Part shown: positions 10,515 to 23,209 of the stretch, in pieces
Layout: every line of letters begins with the position of its first letter
Numbering within the stretch: the stretch's first letter is position 1
Assembly (NCBI GenBank): GCA_000727475.1
Contig: KL647296.1
Location: 3,041,916-3,105,915 of the forward strand
Direction of reading: 5' to 3'
DNA from: Sarcocystis neurona
Taxonomy: Eukaryota > Apicomplexa > Conoidasida > Eucoccidiorida > Sarcocystidae
DNA: 64,000 nucleotides
Notes under the pieces: model-generated
Database searches by the model: none
Told to the model about the DNA's origin: nothing
Seen by the model: only the letters and a program-made list of their open reading frames with translations
Program-made: the position numbers and the translations under genes

Positions 10515-10898
10515 TTAATTCTTTCTCTTCCCAACTTCACCCAGGCGGTTGCTTCCGCGTTTCTGCCCTGTTGAGTTCGGCGAAGTTCGTTCCCGCATTT
10601 GTTGCTCTTCGTGTGTCTGCTTTTGCTGCTGCTGTTGGTGCTGCCACTGTTGCTGCTGCTGCGGTTGCTGCTGCTGCTCCTGCTGCTTTTGCTGGTGCTG
10701 CTGTTGCTGCTGGTACTGCTCCTGTTGGTGACGTTGCTGGTACTTTTTCGATTTGCTCAGCACGGAGGTAGAGGCGCGCGTCCTGCTGATGAGCAACGTG
10801 CTTGACGAGCCCGGCGCCCCGTCAAAATATCTCGTGGAAGTAGAGTAGTCAGTCTTGGGGAAATCACTTGTTTGGTGTGCAGGTCTCCCTTGACACAC
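10515..10898 (-). CDS. Exon of a Gln-rich protein, function unknown
   Basis: A 127-codon minus frame ends at TAA (10515). Its first half is non-repetitive and protein-like (SDFPKTDYSTSTRYFDGAPG, ISRTRASTSVLSKSKKYQQR). The second half is Gln-rich with His/Lys interruptions, then a basic tail (TSPNSTGQKRGSNRLGEVGK). There is no ATG at its 5' end, so the true 5' border is probably a splice acceptor or an upstream exon. Cys/Leu frames on the opposite strand are shadows. The Gln tract resembles the homopolymeric runs common in Eimeria proteins. Confidence 0.45.
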   Translation of the reverse strand: MCQGRPAHQTSDFPKTDYSTSTRYFDGAPGSSSTLLISRTRASTSVLSKSKKYQQRHQQEQYQQQQQHQQKQQEQQQQPQQQQQWQHQQQQQKQTHEEQQMRERTSPNSTGQKRGSNRLGEVGKRKN

Positions 10899-13353
10899 AC
10901 ACGTAGCGGCATATGTATATGTGCGTAGAATCTGCGTCTTCCCTTATATACGACCAGCGTCTTGTCGTAGGCAAGAGGGGACTGTCACGCCTGTGCCACG
11001 AGTTATGGCTCTCCATATGTACCGACGCACCAGTAGTGTGTCTGTTGATCTGTATAATATTTATTCCTGCTTGATTGTATGTGTTTGTGTGTTTATCGGC
11101 TAGGACATAGCCGCTTAGAGCCGTAGATATTGCAAGGACTTGCCGGTTCGTATACATCTCCTAAGATACATATATCCACATATACGTGTATACAAACCTA
11201 AGAAAGTGGGACATACTACTCTTTGAGTAGGTCATGTGGCCACTACGTCAACGGCGGCTACAACACAGCCATACGCAGAGAGCACACTAATTTATGCGTG
11301 TATATATATATGTATACACATATATATATATGTGCGGAAGTGTGTGAAAAATTGGGTAGGTGAATATTTCTCGAAGGCCTTTCCGTAACGGGGAAACATG
11401 GACTCCTCCTCCGCCTGCGTGCGGGGAGTGTGTGCGGCCAGGCACGGAATGAAAAACGCCTCAGCGGGTGTACAGGCGTTGTTTGTACATTCCTCGTCCT
11501 TCTAAAACTTGTAAAATTGAATAGCCGTCAAACAAACTCCCCTTGTCTTTTTGGCGAAGGGAACTGCACCTACTTTCTCAGACACGCGTACAGCAATTTC
11601 TCCGGTGTCTGTACGCCCCACCTGTCCATCGGGGGAAAGATCTGCGGATATTTCTTCGTCTGCAGCGCAAGTATTCCCCAGTAGACTTCACCTGCCCAAA
11701 ACTACGTCCCCGTACTCCTCTCGTCTCAGCCCGCATCTCTACGTTGCTATCGGAAGATGAAAAAAGGCACCAGTACACGGAAATTCATGATCCGTGTATG
11801 GGTCTTCATGAACGGATGCAACCATGTATACGTGTGTATACACATATAGAGATACGTGTCTATATATATACACGTATACGCATGTATACATGTATGAACA
11901 TGCATGTGAATACGTATATATATATATATATATATAGATCATTGGGTAAACATTTTTCTCGTACGCGACAGTGTCGAAAGCGAATTTCGCGGCTGTAGGC
12001 CTACGCAGCAGCAACTTTGTGCGCACGCTCAGAGTTAATGCAGCACCTGCTACTACCACTTCACCCAGAAAGCGTCTGCTGAGAAAGGGGAAACTCTTCA
12101 CACATATATGTGTACGTCTAGGGACGTATATTTATATGTGTATATACGTGTATATTGGTTGCTGCCAATCTCTGCGTACATGTGGGTTCTTGTACATCGC
12201 TCCTGCATGTTAGGGCTTCTTTGTCTTTCGCTTGGCTTTCGCTGTGTCTGGCTTTTCGTCCCTCCTGCATCGGCTTTTCTCGTTACACAGCATCTGCAGC
12301 TCTGCAGTATCGTCTGCTTTCCACCTCGCAGCTTCTTTCTTTGGGAGTATTTGACACAGCGTGCTGCTTCCTTCTCTTCGCCCTCTTCGTTCCTGCACAG
12401 ATGCCATTCTTCCTTGCCCCCGTCTCTTTCCACATACAGCCTAGTTCGGGCGTTCTATCATGTCTCTCTGTGCTCTCTCGCAGCCTGCGGATCCATGTAG
12501 GCGGGTCACAGTGTACGTGCGTCATACAGAGAGATAAACAGAAATTAGGAGGCATGTAAGAGGTGTAGACATGTATATGGATACACGTATTACTCGTACG
12601 CATGTCAGGATATACGTGGAGACGGGCCAATCACTCCACGTTGATGGGCAAGTAATATCTGAAGAGAAGTCTTTGTGCACGAACGCGAAGAGGTTCTTCC
12701 TTCTAGTGATAACAAGTGTGTGCACATGTACGGCTGCTGGGTTTTGTATATACACGGCTTCTGTTAACTCCACAGTGAGGTCACTTGATGCAGAGGCGTC
12801 CTTGGATGTACGTAAAGATGGTGTACACAGGAAGCCTTTGATATCGTTCCTCATGGTTCACAAGATACAACCCCAGACACATATATGTATATGTGGTCGC
12901 ACGTGTACGCAGGAAGCCGCTGACAAGTCACTGTGTGTTTTACAAATACAGGAGAATACCTGTCCACACATTGATAGATGTAAAAATGCATGTGGATACA
13001 GTTCCTCACTTTTCTGTACACAGAATGCGTATGATTTTCTGGGGTTTTCTGTAGGTGGAAAAAGTAGAAATCTCGACAAACGTTGACGCAAATACAGAGT
13101 TTTACGTGTATGCAGTTTTCCATTTTTAAAGCGCACACAGGCTCTAGGAAGTGTAAGTTTCACAAAGACAGATGTGCACCTATGCGTCCGGCAATACAGA
13201 AGTGTAGAAGCACAGGTTTACAAAAAGTGTTCTGTGCACCCTCTCGCTTAAAACACGCGGGTGCGGCTGTCCCAGGGGGTACGGAATAGTGATATTGCTG
13301 CTGATTTTATATTCGCTTTGCCGACACATCCTGTGCACAGGCTGCTATTTAGG
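10899..13353. other. No supported gene; degenerate microsatellite
   Basis: Mixed TA/TG/ACGT-type degenerate repeats (about 11290-11330, 11830-11940, 12100-12150, 12570-12900) with short ORFs on both strands. The longest (12155-12559 + and 12098-12433 -) overlap antisense, and neither shows a domain. Confidence 0.4.
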
Positions 13354-13765
13354 TAGCACACCAGGTATACGTGTATGTGCAGGTACACATCCCGTCTATG
13401 CATATACGCTGCACATCTTGATAAAGGTGTACGTACACGTATGTACGCAGACGCGCATGAAAGTGTGAGTACCTGTCTGCTCATATGTGTAACGTACAGA
13501 GTCCAGCTACGCACGTCGACATGAATGCGTATCTGAATGCGCACAGATTGTTATCAGGTTAGCACACCATGTATACCTGTGTATGCAGGTATACACTCCA
13601 TCTACGCGTATACGCTGCACATCTTTATAAATGTGGACGTATAGGTGTGTGCGCAGACGCACACAAAAGTGTCAATATCTCTCTGTATATACATGTAACG
13701 TACAAGGTGCATCCTCATACGTATACGTGTACGTGTATCTGAATACAATAGCAGATGAAACTATT
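13354..13765. repeat. 206-bp tandem duplication, diverged
   Basis: Copies at about 13354-13559 and 13560-13765. Three anchors are offset by the same 206 bp: tagcacacca (13354/13560), cgctgcacatctt (about 13407/13613) and atctgaat (13531/13737). Many substitutions separate the copies, so the duplication is old. Confidence 0.75.
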
Positions 13766-14024
13766 GCCTAATTATACACGTGACCGGAATGTCCACGCAT
13801 GTCTCTGTATTAACGGATACGCCTGTGCTGCGCAGGGCGTGCCCTGCAATGCATCAACAGCAGCAGCAGCAGCAGAAACTCGGAGGGTGCCTGAGGCGGC
13901 AGGCAGCTACTCGGATGTTGACTGCGGCAGCTACGCTACACACATGCGCTTCACCCTTTCACCCATTTCTGCCGCAAGACTGCGCCGCAACAGGGGTGCG
14001 CTCGCTCAAGTAGCACAACATTGA
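13755..14024 (+). CDS. Possible small exon with Ala or Gln run
   Basis: A short CAG run (about 13857-13876) lies in two overlapping + frames, each with an ATG (13755 and 13780), reading the run as Ala or Gln. The 13755 frame continues with mixed composition (EAAGSYSDVDCGSYATHMRF). No splice partner, domain or signal is evident. It marks the edge of the repeat-rich block. Confidence 0.2.
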   Translation: MKLLPNYTRDRNVHACLCINGYACAAQGVPCNASTAAAAAETRRVPEAAGSYSDVDCGSYATHMRFTLSPISAARLRRNRGALAQVAQH

Positions 14025-17000
14025 CACTAGGAAACATTAGTTTTCGCTAAAAAGCAGCGCGACTACAGACTAAACGCCCGAAATTTTCAGCGGCAACAGA
14101 ACAACTAGGAGACAAACGGAGCAGCGTTTCAAGATAGTACAAATATTACAGTAATAGACTAGCGGAGAAGGAGTAGTACACTGCAGCAGCGCACCAGTGG
14201 AGCAAGAGACGAGGAGAGGCTCGTTATCCCGTCGCAGCAACGGTGCCCCGGATCTCATACTCCTGATCAGTTCTCCACTTTTCTTGTTGCGACATTGCGA
14301 AGCAAATGCCGTTGCGGCAGAGACCCCTCCAGAAGAACACAACTATGGAGCAAGATTCTTTTTTGCATTTCCGCAACAACAGCGAGCATTTTGCCATCAT
14401 TGGTGCCCGTTCAACATGCATTTGTACACTCACATGTACATACTGTCACACTCTCTGTCGTTCTTTTCGGGTATTTGGCGCCTGCGTATGAAGTGTCGGA
14501 TAACAAGGATTTGCACACGAAGAAATTCTTCGACTGCAAAATGACTTGAAAGAGTAGGCAGTGCAGTGGGTTTCAAAAGCACAATCAAAGAAGAAGTCTC
14601 ACTTGACGCTGCATCTCAGCGCTAGCAACACGGTCTACCACTTGACACACCGTTGGCGACTGTACCCAGCAGCAATCAGGAGGACGTAAACACCTACTTG
14701 TTCTCCATCACCAGCTGACAAAAAAAGAGATGCATCGTTGGAAGCTGTCTTCAGCGGTGCACACGCTGTTCGTTTTTAAATTCCCCCATCCCATACGATG
14801 CCCGCTACCTGAGAACCTCGTAGTACGTGCTGAAGAGAGGTGAGCGTCTAAACATGTTAAGGGGCTTACCGTTGTACTTGTGCTACGTTTTGTGAGTCCG
14901 GTGCATCTGCACTTTGTACGAGGAGACCACTACAGAATCTTCTGCGTGTTAACGCGGCAGCGTGTGGGACAAGATCGCAGGTGGGGGTTACGACGCGCCA
15001 CCATTCCAAATTGACGTATGTAACACAAAGTGCCTGAGAGCGAAAATCTGCTTGTGACAGGCATAACGGCGTATGGCCAATGTCCAGGAGATGAAACCCC
15101 ATGGTGATTATGATTTCTTCCTACACTCTCCAGTAGGCGTATGTTGACCGTAACAGGTACGGTATCAGGTGTGTACGAAGAAAAAGCTTAACAGCGTACG
15201 CCCCTCTTCGTGTGCCTGACTGCAGTTGTTCTAGAATACCACGGTATTCCTGCATGTCGAACAGACGTGCATCATTAACGTGAAGACAGCAGGCCACATA
15301 ATCAGTCAGAACTGGGTACAAATTTGTGCGAAACATGTCAGCTACGAAACGGTGTGCTGTCCGACTTTGTAGGTTCATTGACGACCGGTGCTCTATGTAG
15401 CCGGAGTGGAAACATCGGTCTTAAGCAGATCACTATACCTGATCATCGGGTGGATACCCCTCTGTCTATACGTACGTGGGAGAATATGAACTGCGACGCA
15501 GCCGGTCCTCCGTGTAAAGTGTGGACTCATCCGGAGACACTGGAGACATGCACAGGTTCGAGAAAGCACATGGGCGATGGCGATACGCCGATGTGCCTGT
15601 GCATATTTTCATGAGCGAGTCTTTCTTTCACCGGATTGGGCAAGTGGGGGAAGCTACTGTACATCAAAATCCTTTGATTTCAGCAAAAGTGACTGATTTT
15701 ATGCACTCCCAGACTTTTCCTTACGCACAAGTCCTTGTCCGGCGCGTCGCCGCTGCTGTCTTATTGTGGTTCACGAATCGCTACTAATCGACAAGTTCAC
15801 CTGTGTACGTGCATACACCTTTCGTCCTACGCATTGTAGAGCAGTCATAGGATTGTCGTTCCACTAAGATTCTGCCACTTTCGTCGGGATGTAACAGGCT
15901 GTTCTCTTCGTTTTGCTTCGACCACGTCTCTTTCGGAAGAACCCGCTAGAGGATGAACACATTCCTTCGTAAGTATAAGTCCACACACATTTACCGTACC
16001 CAACCAGGTCACCCGGCAGACGGAAGTGCTGCCGAAGCTGATGCGTTAACGGCCAACGAAGACAGTTTCACTTGTGTGTGTATGTGTGTGTGTGTGTGTA
16101 TATATGTATACATACATGTGTGTACGGACGTTACCGAGTTGCCACGGTCACTATTTGAACTGCTGCTGAGCATGTACGTCGACCGACACTCTGGTGGTAC
16201 CTTTTTGTTTGTTTTTTCAATGACTGTATAGTGCGTTAATATAAGACAAAGTGCGCAGGTGGGTTCGGCTGTGCAACCGAAGCTCACGCGTTCACTTGCG
16301 TGCCCACACTCAGTTCGCAACGTAATGATTCGCAGGGGTACAAATCATAGTGAATACACACGTACACTAGGGTCACGGCGCATTTACGAGATTGTGCGCT
16401 GCAATTGACTTGGCAGAATGTGCGTCTACACCTGGCCGTAACATCTGTAAGCGGCACAGACACTCCTGAGCGTCAAGGACAGCATGTGCTGCTGAACACA
16501 GAATTGCGTAAGTATTCCCATGTAAACTGTGTTGCGTTGATACGTCTATGCGGTGCACCCAACATACTGAACAAGAGACACGTCTTTACGAACGCATAGT
16601 ATATTCCTCAACAAAGAGTCACTCAATATAATTTACCACAGACAGGCAAGTTTAACAATCGAATACCGTATGCCTCAACAAAGTCGCGTGTCACACACTC
16701 AGCACACGGATACAGCGGAATAATGCACACAGAGCGCCGACAAAGAGGCAGTAGTCTGAAACTGCATTACGAAATTGTACTCATTGTTGAGCTCCCCGCA
16801 CCGCTGGTATGCATATCAGCTCACAGCAACAGCCGCCGCAGCTACGACGTTATGTTCTTTTGCGGCCGTGTAACGAAATGCGCTTGAAACGGGAACTGAC
16901 ATACCCATGGATGCACCCACGTGTGTCGAAAGAGTAGATCGCGTTGCGCGAGAAAAACCCAAAAGGGCAATTCTGCAAAACTCAGCTCTTACAGCTCTGA

Positions 17001-18884
17001 GATACAAAAGCTTATCTTCGTGAGTGTAAGTACGCATTCAAAAATTGGAGTACAAATCGTTACGCTGTACACGGCACCTCCCGGACAACGTTGCGGCAAA
17101 TATCATAAATACCAAGAATGGTGAAAAATTTTCGTCGCGAGAAACACAAGCCGATTATGAAGCAGTTGTTTTCCAGCGAGCTGCGGTCGTCTTGGTGACG
17201 TCGGTGTCCACTCCTTGCATGCAAACCTGCGCTAAAAACTGTAGTTTAGATATACTTCAGAGGTCCGTACGCATTATCCTCCTATGTTCAACGTCTATTT
17301 CTAACAGGCGTTGTGCGGCATCAGCCTTGCCGAACGTGCCAGATCGTGCAAGATCAACAGAGCCGTGAGATCTTAGAAGGCGTGATTATACGTATCTCAG
17401 CAATGACACGAAAAAATGACTGCCGGTAGACAAAGACAATGCGACACCGAACTACCAGTTTCCCACGTACATCCTAAACCTCAGGATCAAGGACGTAAAT
17501 TTGTCATGAATAGATGTGTTCCGTGCAGACTGGATATTAAGTAAAGCTCAAGCCCTTCGTATATGCGTCGCACGTGCTTCTGTGGCTCCTCGTCACCCGG
17601 CACCCCAGGTGCTTGCGCCTACCTGTTTCGACCTCGTCCATACTTCGGGCACCGTCTGGGTATGTGGTGCTCATTTCCTATCCTTCTCAGAAGCTGTTCC
17701 CGAGAGTGTACCAGTACTCCTAGCGCCCCCTGGTTTTGTGTGCTTCCGTACACCATCTGCGTCAGGAGTTCTTCCTCACAAAATATCACTACTGTCTTTT
17801 GACGGAGAACTCTTTAGTGCGCTGGTGGTTTCTTCTTCTTTTGGTACGCCAGGGTGCTTGAAGAACGGAGCTGCGCATGAGGATACGCACGGCTCAGTTC
17901 ATTTGCGCACGCAAAGCACCCAGCCAGGATGAAGACGTCCGCAGAGACGGAAGCGAAGGCGTGATTCCTGGGGTGGTACAGTTTAAAAAGCATCTCGAAC
18001 AATCCTCTGCACCCCCCAAACCATCAGACGCGCATGTCTCCAGCATGTCGACGGCAAACGCGTGCAAAACAGAGAAAGAGATGCGACCGCGCGTTCATCT
18101 TCTACGTGTGTAACCTGTCTGAAAGGAACAATAATTCGTGGAAATGTTCCACGCCTTGGGCGTGAAAAACCTATCAACAGTTGTAGAACTCTCCGCGAAG
18201 CACCCAGGGACCTACGAAGCACACAACATGCCTAGCTCTGCAGAAAGTGGCACCTGTTCAATGGGGTTGCCGAAATAACCCTCCTGAATCGCATGGTCCT
18301 ACAGGAAAGGAACATGACAGCCACGTGCAAAACCGGCCGTCTGACAGGATCTTTTTTCTCGTTTCTTCGCATATAGTGCGCGACGTCTTGTACGAAGCGC
18401 TTGTACAATGCCGGGAAAGCTTTAAGTCGTTACTTTTCGCCTCCAGAGGCCCTTCCCTTTCTGGTCTGGAGCGCAAGTCCTTCTCTACAGTGTTCGAGGT
18501 AGGCAGACTCAACTGCTAACCTCACTTTAATCTCAGCACTTTTACTGTCGAGTTCTTGAATGATGAGCGAGCGATCCCCCTCATGCAGAGATGAGAACTT
18601 GCGATAGGAGGACAAGAACACAATGTCGTCTCATAAGGTCTCTGCATTCGTATTTCATTATTACGATGACAGCCTGTTACAGTCTCGCAAGCGGCCGCGG
18701 CTGGCAATTACCGATCGCCGTCGTGGTGATTGCGCGCTTCCCTACATTTCACTCGGCTTCGCGTGACAATCCTTTGTCACACACTGTTATGCTTACTCTA
18801 TTGTGAAGGCGCTTTAGGGTGCGCTTTGGGTGGTGAGCTGACAGCACTCACCCTTCGCTACCATAAGAGCTTCGTTGCAGACCT
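14025..18884. other. Repeat-poor stretch without supported genes
   Basis: Apart from the integrase-like fragment at 15121-15378 and a short TG run at about 16076-16100, only short ORFs occur on both strands. The longest is 17516-17932 (+, 138 codons), with no domain or start context. Base composition is even, in contrast to the flanking CAG/TA-rich DNA. Confidence 0.4.
15121..15378 (-). pseudogene. Integrase zinc-binding-like fragment (Ty3/gypsy type), degenerate
   Basis: An 85-codon minus frame contains HRFVADMFRTNLYPVLTDYV, then ACC, then RGILEQLQ. This resembles the Ty3/gypsy integrase N-terminal region, which typically has His-x-x-Val, a [Trp/Tyr]-Pro pair, DYV-x-x-Cys and then GLL-x-x-L. 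The second Cys of the CxxC is replaced, and the Pro-to-Cys spacing is about four residues short. No catalytic core was found downstream. The opposite strand has an unrelated CETCQ string in an overlapping frame, which weakens the strand call. Confidence 0.3.
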
Positions 18885-19665
18885 CTATATCATGCGTTTC
18901 GTACGAGGTGTCGGTCGAGTAGTTGTCGAGCTTGTACTACGTGGCCACTTCCTACGCGTTCTTGAGGTGATTGTTGTTGTTGTTGTTGTTGTGGTCGACG
19001 TCGTTCTTGTAGTAGTTGTCGTTGTCGTCGTTGAAGTCGTTGTTGTGGATGTAGTAGTTGAAGTGGAAGAGGGCGCGACGGTGGACGGTAATGTAGGTCC
19101 AACCCTGCCGACGGGCGACGGTGTCACCGGCGTGGAGAGCACAGGGAAGCTGCTCCGGACGCGTGTGGCATTAGAAGCGGGCACTCCTGACGCGTTATTA
19201 TGCACAACAGTGAAGTACCACAGGGCTTCGACAGCCGTGCGGGCCGCGACGGCTTTTTTTATCTTCTTAAACACCTCGAGGAAATCAGCCTCGAGATCAC
19301 CAGAAGATTCACCTTCAGTAAGGCTGTATTCCCCTTCCGGATAACCAGAAGAGACCTCGGATTCACGACGGGTGTGTGGCACGTCACGGAGCCAATTAGC
19401 AAAAAAATCTCCTGCCGGCATATTTAAATCGTCCGCAGCTTTCCCTGGCCCGCGCATGTAGTAGGGCGTCATAGAACTGCTCGAAGAAGATGAGTCGTCA
19501 GGGAGGCCTGCCGACACCGCGGCTATGCACCAAGGAAGAGCTGTGCAGACCACAAAATTATTCCAGAGTTCGTCAGATATTAGAGAGCTGTGTATTCTTA
19601 AAACGTATCATGATGTGGAGCTTACCCGAAAGAAGAAGGGGCACTGCGCACTTTAGCAAGAACAT
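18885..19665 (-). CDS. Secreted Thr-rich mucin-like protein, two exons
   Basis: Exon 1 is 19665-19626 (ATG, donor G|GTAAGC) and exon 2 is 19540-18885, after an acceptor ending ctgcacag. The phase-1 junction gives about 231 residues. The spliced N-terminus is a textbook signal peptide: MFLLKCAVPLLLSALPWCIA, cut after AVSA at residue 24. A Ser run, an acidic region (GYPEGEYSLTEGESSGDLEA), a short helical segment (FLEVFKKIKKAVAARTAVEA) and two Asn-x-Ser/Thr sites (NNAS, NATR) follow. The last 80 residues are Pro/Ser then almost pure Thr, with a basic end. The Thr tract would be a natural O-glycosylation site, so a surface or wall mucin is inferred. No GPI-type hydrophobic tail is present in this frame; a further 3' exon is possible. 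No family recognised. Confidence 0.65.
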
Positions 19666-19733
19666 CGGCAAATCCAACCAGCAGCAGAAATAATCTTTAA
19701 CAATGTCCAGTGCCACTGCGGACGACCTTCTAA

Positions 19734-19967
19734 GTGCTGGCTACGATCAGTCAGCGGAACAGTGCGAGAAAGTGCACGAGCAGCGAGTTAGGTTATGTAC
19801 AAATTCAAGGCGAAGTTCATTTTCCGATAACAGGAGGGCGTGTATTTATATCGGGCTGTGTTAAATGTCAAGAATTTAGACAAACGAAAGCAAACCATAA
19901 GGGGCACCAGCGTCTTCTTCTTACTAAGACAATGTTATTGAACACGAATTATTCTTCGAGCGGGTAG
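19734..19967 (+). pseudogene. Integrase zinc-binding-like fragment (Ty3/gypsy type)
   Basis: The frame contains VHFPITGGRVFISGCVKCQ followed by EFRQTKANHKG and LLLTK. Gypsy-type integrases have [Phe/Trp]-Pro, then Val-x-x-[Tyr/Phe]-[Val/Ile]-x-x-Cys-x-x-Cys-Gln, a basic stretch and then Leu-Leu. The Cys pair (codons at 19857 and 19866), the Gln after it and the basic tail match; the two upstream His are not clear and the Pro-to-Cys spacing is two short. About 86 codons downstream, in a broken frame, a weak core-like string follows (SWAHAALSGFVF, GMPGTLSSKG). I read it as a decayed element. Confidence 0.4.
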
Positions 19968-22398
19968 CACAAGGGTTGAACGGGAGTCGAGAACGCGCGC
20001 TGTTGACAAGCATTTCAAAGCGCTGGAGCGCGCCACCACGGTGAAAAGCAACAGATACCGCAACTCTTTATAAAACGCAAAGCGAAGCCCAAATTACGTG
20101 GTACATTTTCGAGACGGATCTCCTGGGCACACGCAGCGCTAAGCGGGTTTGTCTTCTGAGGGATGCCTGGCACACTATCGTCGAAGGGGTAGCACACTCA
20201 CGAGTTCAATGCTGAACCCGTGCACAGATGCACGGTGAGGATCCCTTACATAGCCCGTACATCTCTTGCTATATCAAACGGCCGTTTCTATTTATATAGG
20301 TGTAGGCGTTTGCAGACAAAACAGATCTGTTCTACGTGATGTCTCTGTAACAGAGATATCCTAGACGAATTGCTAAGATCACCTCGCATTACTTGTATGG
20401 GTACAAATATCTCGTTGACGATAGACTCCTCAATTGAGTTTTCATTGATAATACCACGTCTGAAAAAGTCTTGAGAATTCTCAGGTGTTCGTCATCACCC
20501 CGCGAGCGCGAGACAGTTTATTCACGTTCGTAATGCTGAGTAGTAAATAAAACAAAGGTGGCATACGCAATAGAGTTAATAGCAGCGGGATGATCTGCAC
20601 CACATTTCAGTGTGCAGTACACGGTTACGGACTGTGGCGGAGAAACACGTCACCGTATAAATTGTCGTATCATCGTTTGGTAAGAACTTAAATAAAGAGG
20701 ACAAATCGGGGTTAAAACAGCAGAATACAAAAATTCTGCCAGTTCCTTCTGTCAGTTCACCCCAACGGAGTCGGCATTGGTCGGAGCGATGCCGAGCCCC
20801 GCAGCACATCAACAGAACTGAAACGCTTTTGTTGACTCCTTGAAGCCCGTAGGTCCCGGTGCTCACGAGGAAGAGGCAGATTTTACGAAGTTGTTCACGG
20901 GTAGAAGAAAATTGCTTTAAACTCATGTAGAAAAAGACACTAATGTACACTATCAACGGCTGCCTCCAAATTCACAAGTACTTCAAGAATATTTGTAATT
21001 TTTGACCCACGTGAGCATTTCACCCCGCACAATGTACCGTCTTAGGTCAGTTGACGCGCATTTTCTCCATTGACGTTTCAAGGGAATTACCCTTGTTGTT
21101 CGGTGAGTATTTGAATATACGCATGAGTGGAGAAATGCAGATAATCGATCTTCAATCTTCACTGTGAACTTTCCAAAAAACGTATATGGAAAAAGGTCGG
21201 CCAACGAGAAGGCCTCTCGTGAAAATCTACTGCTTGGAACTTTGGTTCTGAAGCTACAACAGGAGACACAGGAGCAATCCTCAGGTCGCGTGGATTTGGT
21301 TTCTTTGTTGCAGCTTGTGATCCCATTCAAGGACCTCTTTCTTCCATGCCCACAATGGAAAGAACTTCCCTTTCTTCAACAGGAAATCGCCATTCTCCGT
21401 TACTCCTTCCACCTGTAAACAGACACACGTCAGCCCCTTTCAGAGCAGAGCGGTCTAGTTCCTTGCCACACCGGCATCCAGATAACAGTACAAAGAGCCA
21501 AATGCTTGAGTCACCTGTAACTCGTCGTGTGTTGAGAGTCGGGCGCAGCTAGACTTCGTCGCATCAGGGGGAGATTACCACGCGCGACACAGAGGATAGG
21601 TGAAGTACATACTTTTTTAGAATGGCTGCCCAATATTAACCCAAAGGTAGTTCCCACGACTTAGTTGAAACGACGTACAGCGTTGGAGACAGGGAGCAGA
21701 CGGGATGTATTTGGATCCGAAAAGGATCACTGGTGTTCTTACCGTCACGCAATTATCCACGACAAGATTATTTATAAGCCTGGTGTAGACTCGTCTTGTG
21801 AGAGGCTTGGGGATTTCCTGATCGCGCAAACGGCCACAACATATCTTTCCGTATTAGAAATCTGAGCAGCCGTGCACAATCAGTGCAGCACATATTTCTG
21901 CACCAGAAGTCTTCGCAAGGTACAAGGGGCAGCATACCCCTGGGCCGAATGATATTTGCTAAAAATCCATCAGCGTTTCTCTTCTACCGCACCACATCTC
22001 GTAGCAGATGCAGCAGACGTTTCTCTGTAGATACACCATGGCGTCGAAACACCACAACAGCATCTGCAATAGAGATACGGTTCTTCAACGTAATGCCCCT
22101 CGAAGAAGAGCAAGCTGGATGCACTCCGATACTATCACTGAAATACCAACGTAAAGCTCTGTCATTGTAATTCTTACATACAGTGTAAGAAGTCGAAATA
22201 TGCATATATTTACATACGACTATACACGTCTGTGCACACAAGAGTATAGAAAAACAAACGTCCCTAGAAAACAGAATACACATGGCACGGCACCCTTCCT
22301 TTCTCTTATGGGGCTTAACATTCAGCTTTGGTCACCCGTAAGCATTGTTCACAGCGGGATGCGAGGATCTGTGAAAAAGTGGAGGGTGTTTATGTTTC

Positions 22399-23209
22399 GT
22401 GGTTTCCGCAAGCACCTCGAAGAAGACGAATACTATTTTTTTCACGGTTTGGCACGTTGTAAGCTTACCGATGGAATGCAGTACCACTTTTCTTTCAAAT
22501 ACCTGCATTGCACACAGTCACATAACGAAGGCCAAAGTCATATTCGTCCCCATTCAAACGTGCACACGAGGGTTGACTTATGTCGGTTCTCGCACTTACG
22601 TAAGCGAAGTCGACGGCACCTTCATCTGTGCCTACCACTTCATCAATAATCTTTCCTACATAGAAGACTGGCATACGTGTTCCTGCGGGCGTAGCAGCTT
22701 CCTACCTTCCGAAGCCAACCTGTTCTTCATGCTGCCTCTAACGCTCTACGTATACGCCTTTGTCACACGTGCTACCAACTCTTGCCGCAGAAACTCCACA
22801 TTTACTTTGTTCCTGGTGGACGGAACTAACGCCTTTCACAAACAAAACCTACGACCGAACAACCTGATTCGCCTCCGTGGGCTTCTCGCTTGCAACAAGG
22901 TACAGCGCGACTACGAAGGCGAAGTGGCAGTAGGCTTCGTAAGAAATCGAGTATTCTTCCGCTGCTCTGCGGTCCTGAAGTAAATGTAACAACAAGCAGG
23001 AAACATTTCGCTCATCGTGAATGCACAGTTACCTACCGACCGCACAACGTCCGACTTTCAGATCGGAAACTTTCTCTAGAGGCTTTTATATCGACAATTT
23101 CCTCATTGGTGAGTGCTTTACCGATCACTCAGCACAGACAACTCTCGCGCTGCGGGTTTGTGCACGTCAAATTAATGCTACTGTATACTGGCATGTTCGA
23201 CGACAGTAA
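22399..23209 (+). pseudogene. Weak reverse-transcriptase-like fragment
   Basis: The frame 22399-22983 contains TYVSEVDGTFICAYHFINN, which recalls the retroelement pattern K-K-D-G-T-x-R-x-C-V-D-Y-R-x-L-N, and about 70 residues later FLVDGTNAFHKQ, recalling FGLxNAPxTF. A second frame (23021-23209) has FYIDNFLIG, like a YIDD box. The spacing from DGT to YIDN is about 160 codons, where about 105 is usual, and a frameshift separates them, so the last match may be chance. No intact domain remains. Confidence 0.22.

Noticed and set aside
23087..23098. YIDN as a reverse-transcriptase active-site box
   Set aside because: It is in a different frame from the DGT motif and about 55 codons too far from it; kept only as a weak hint.
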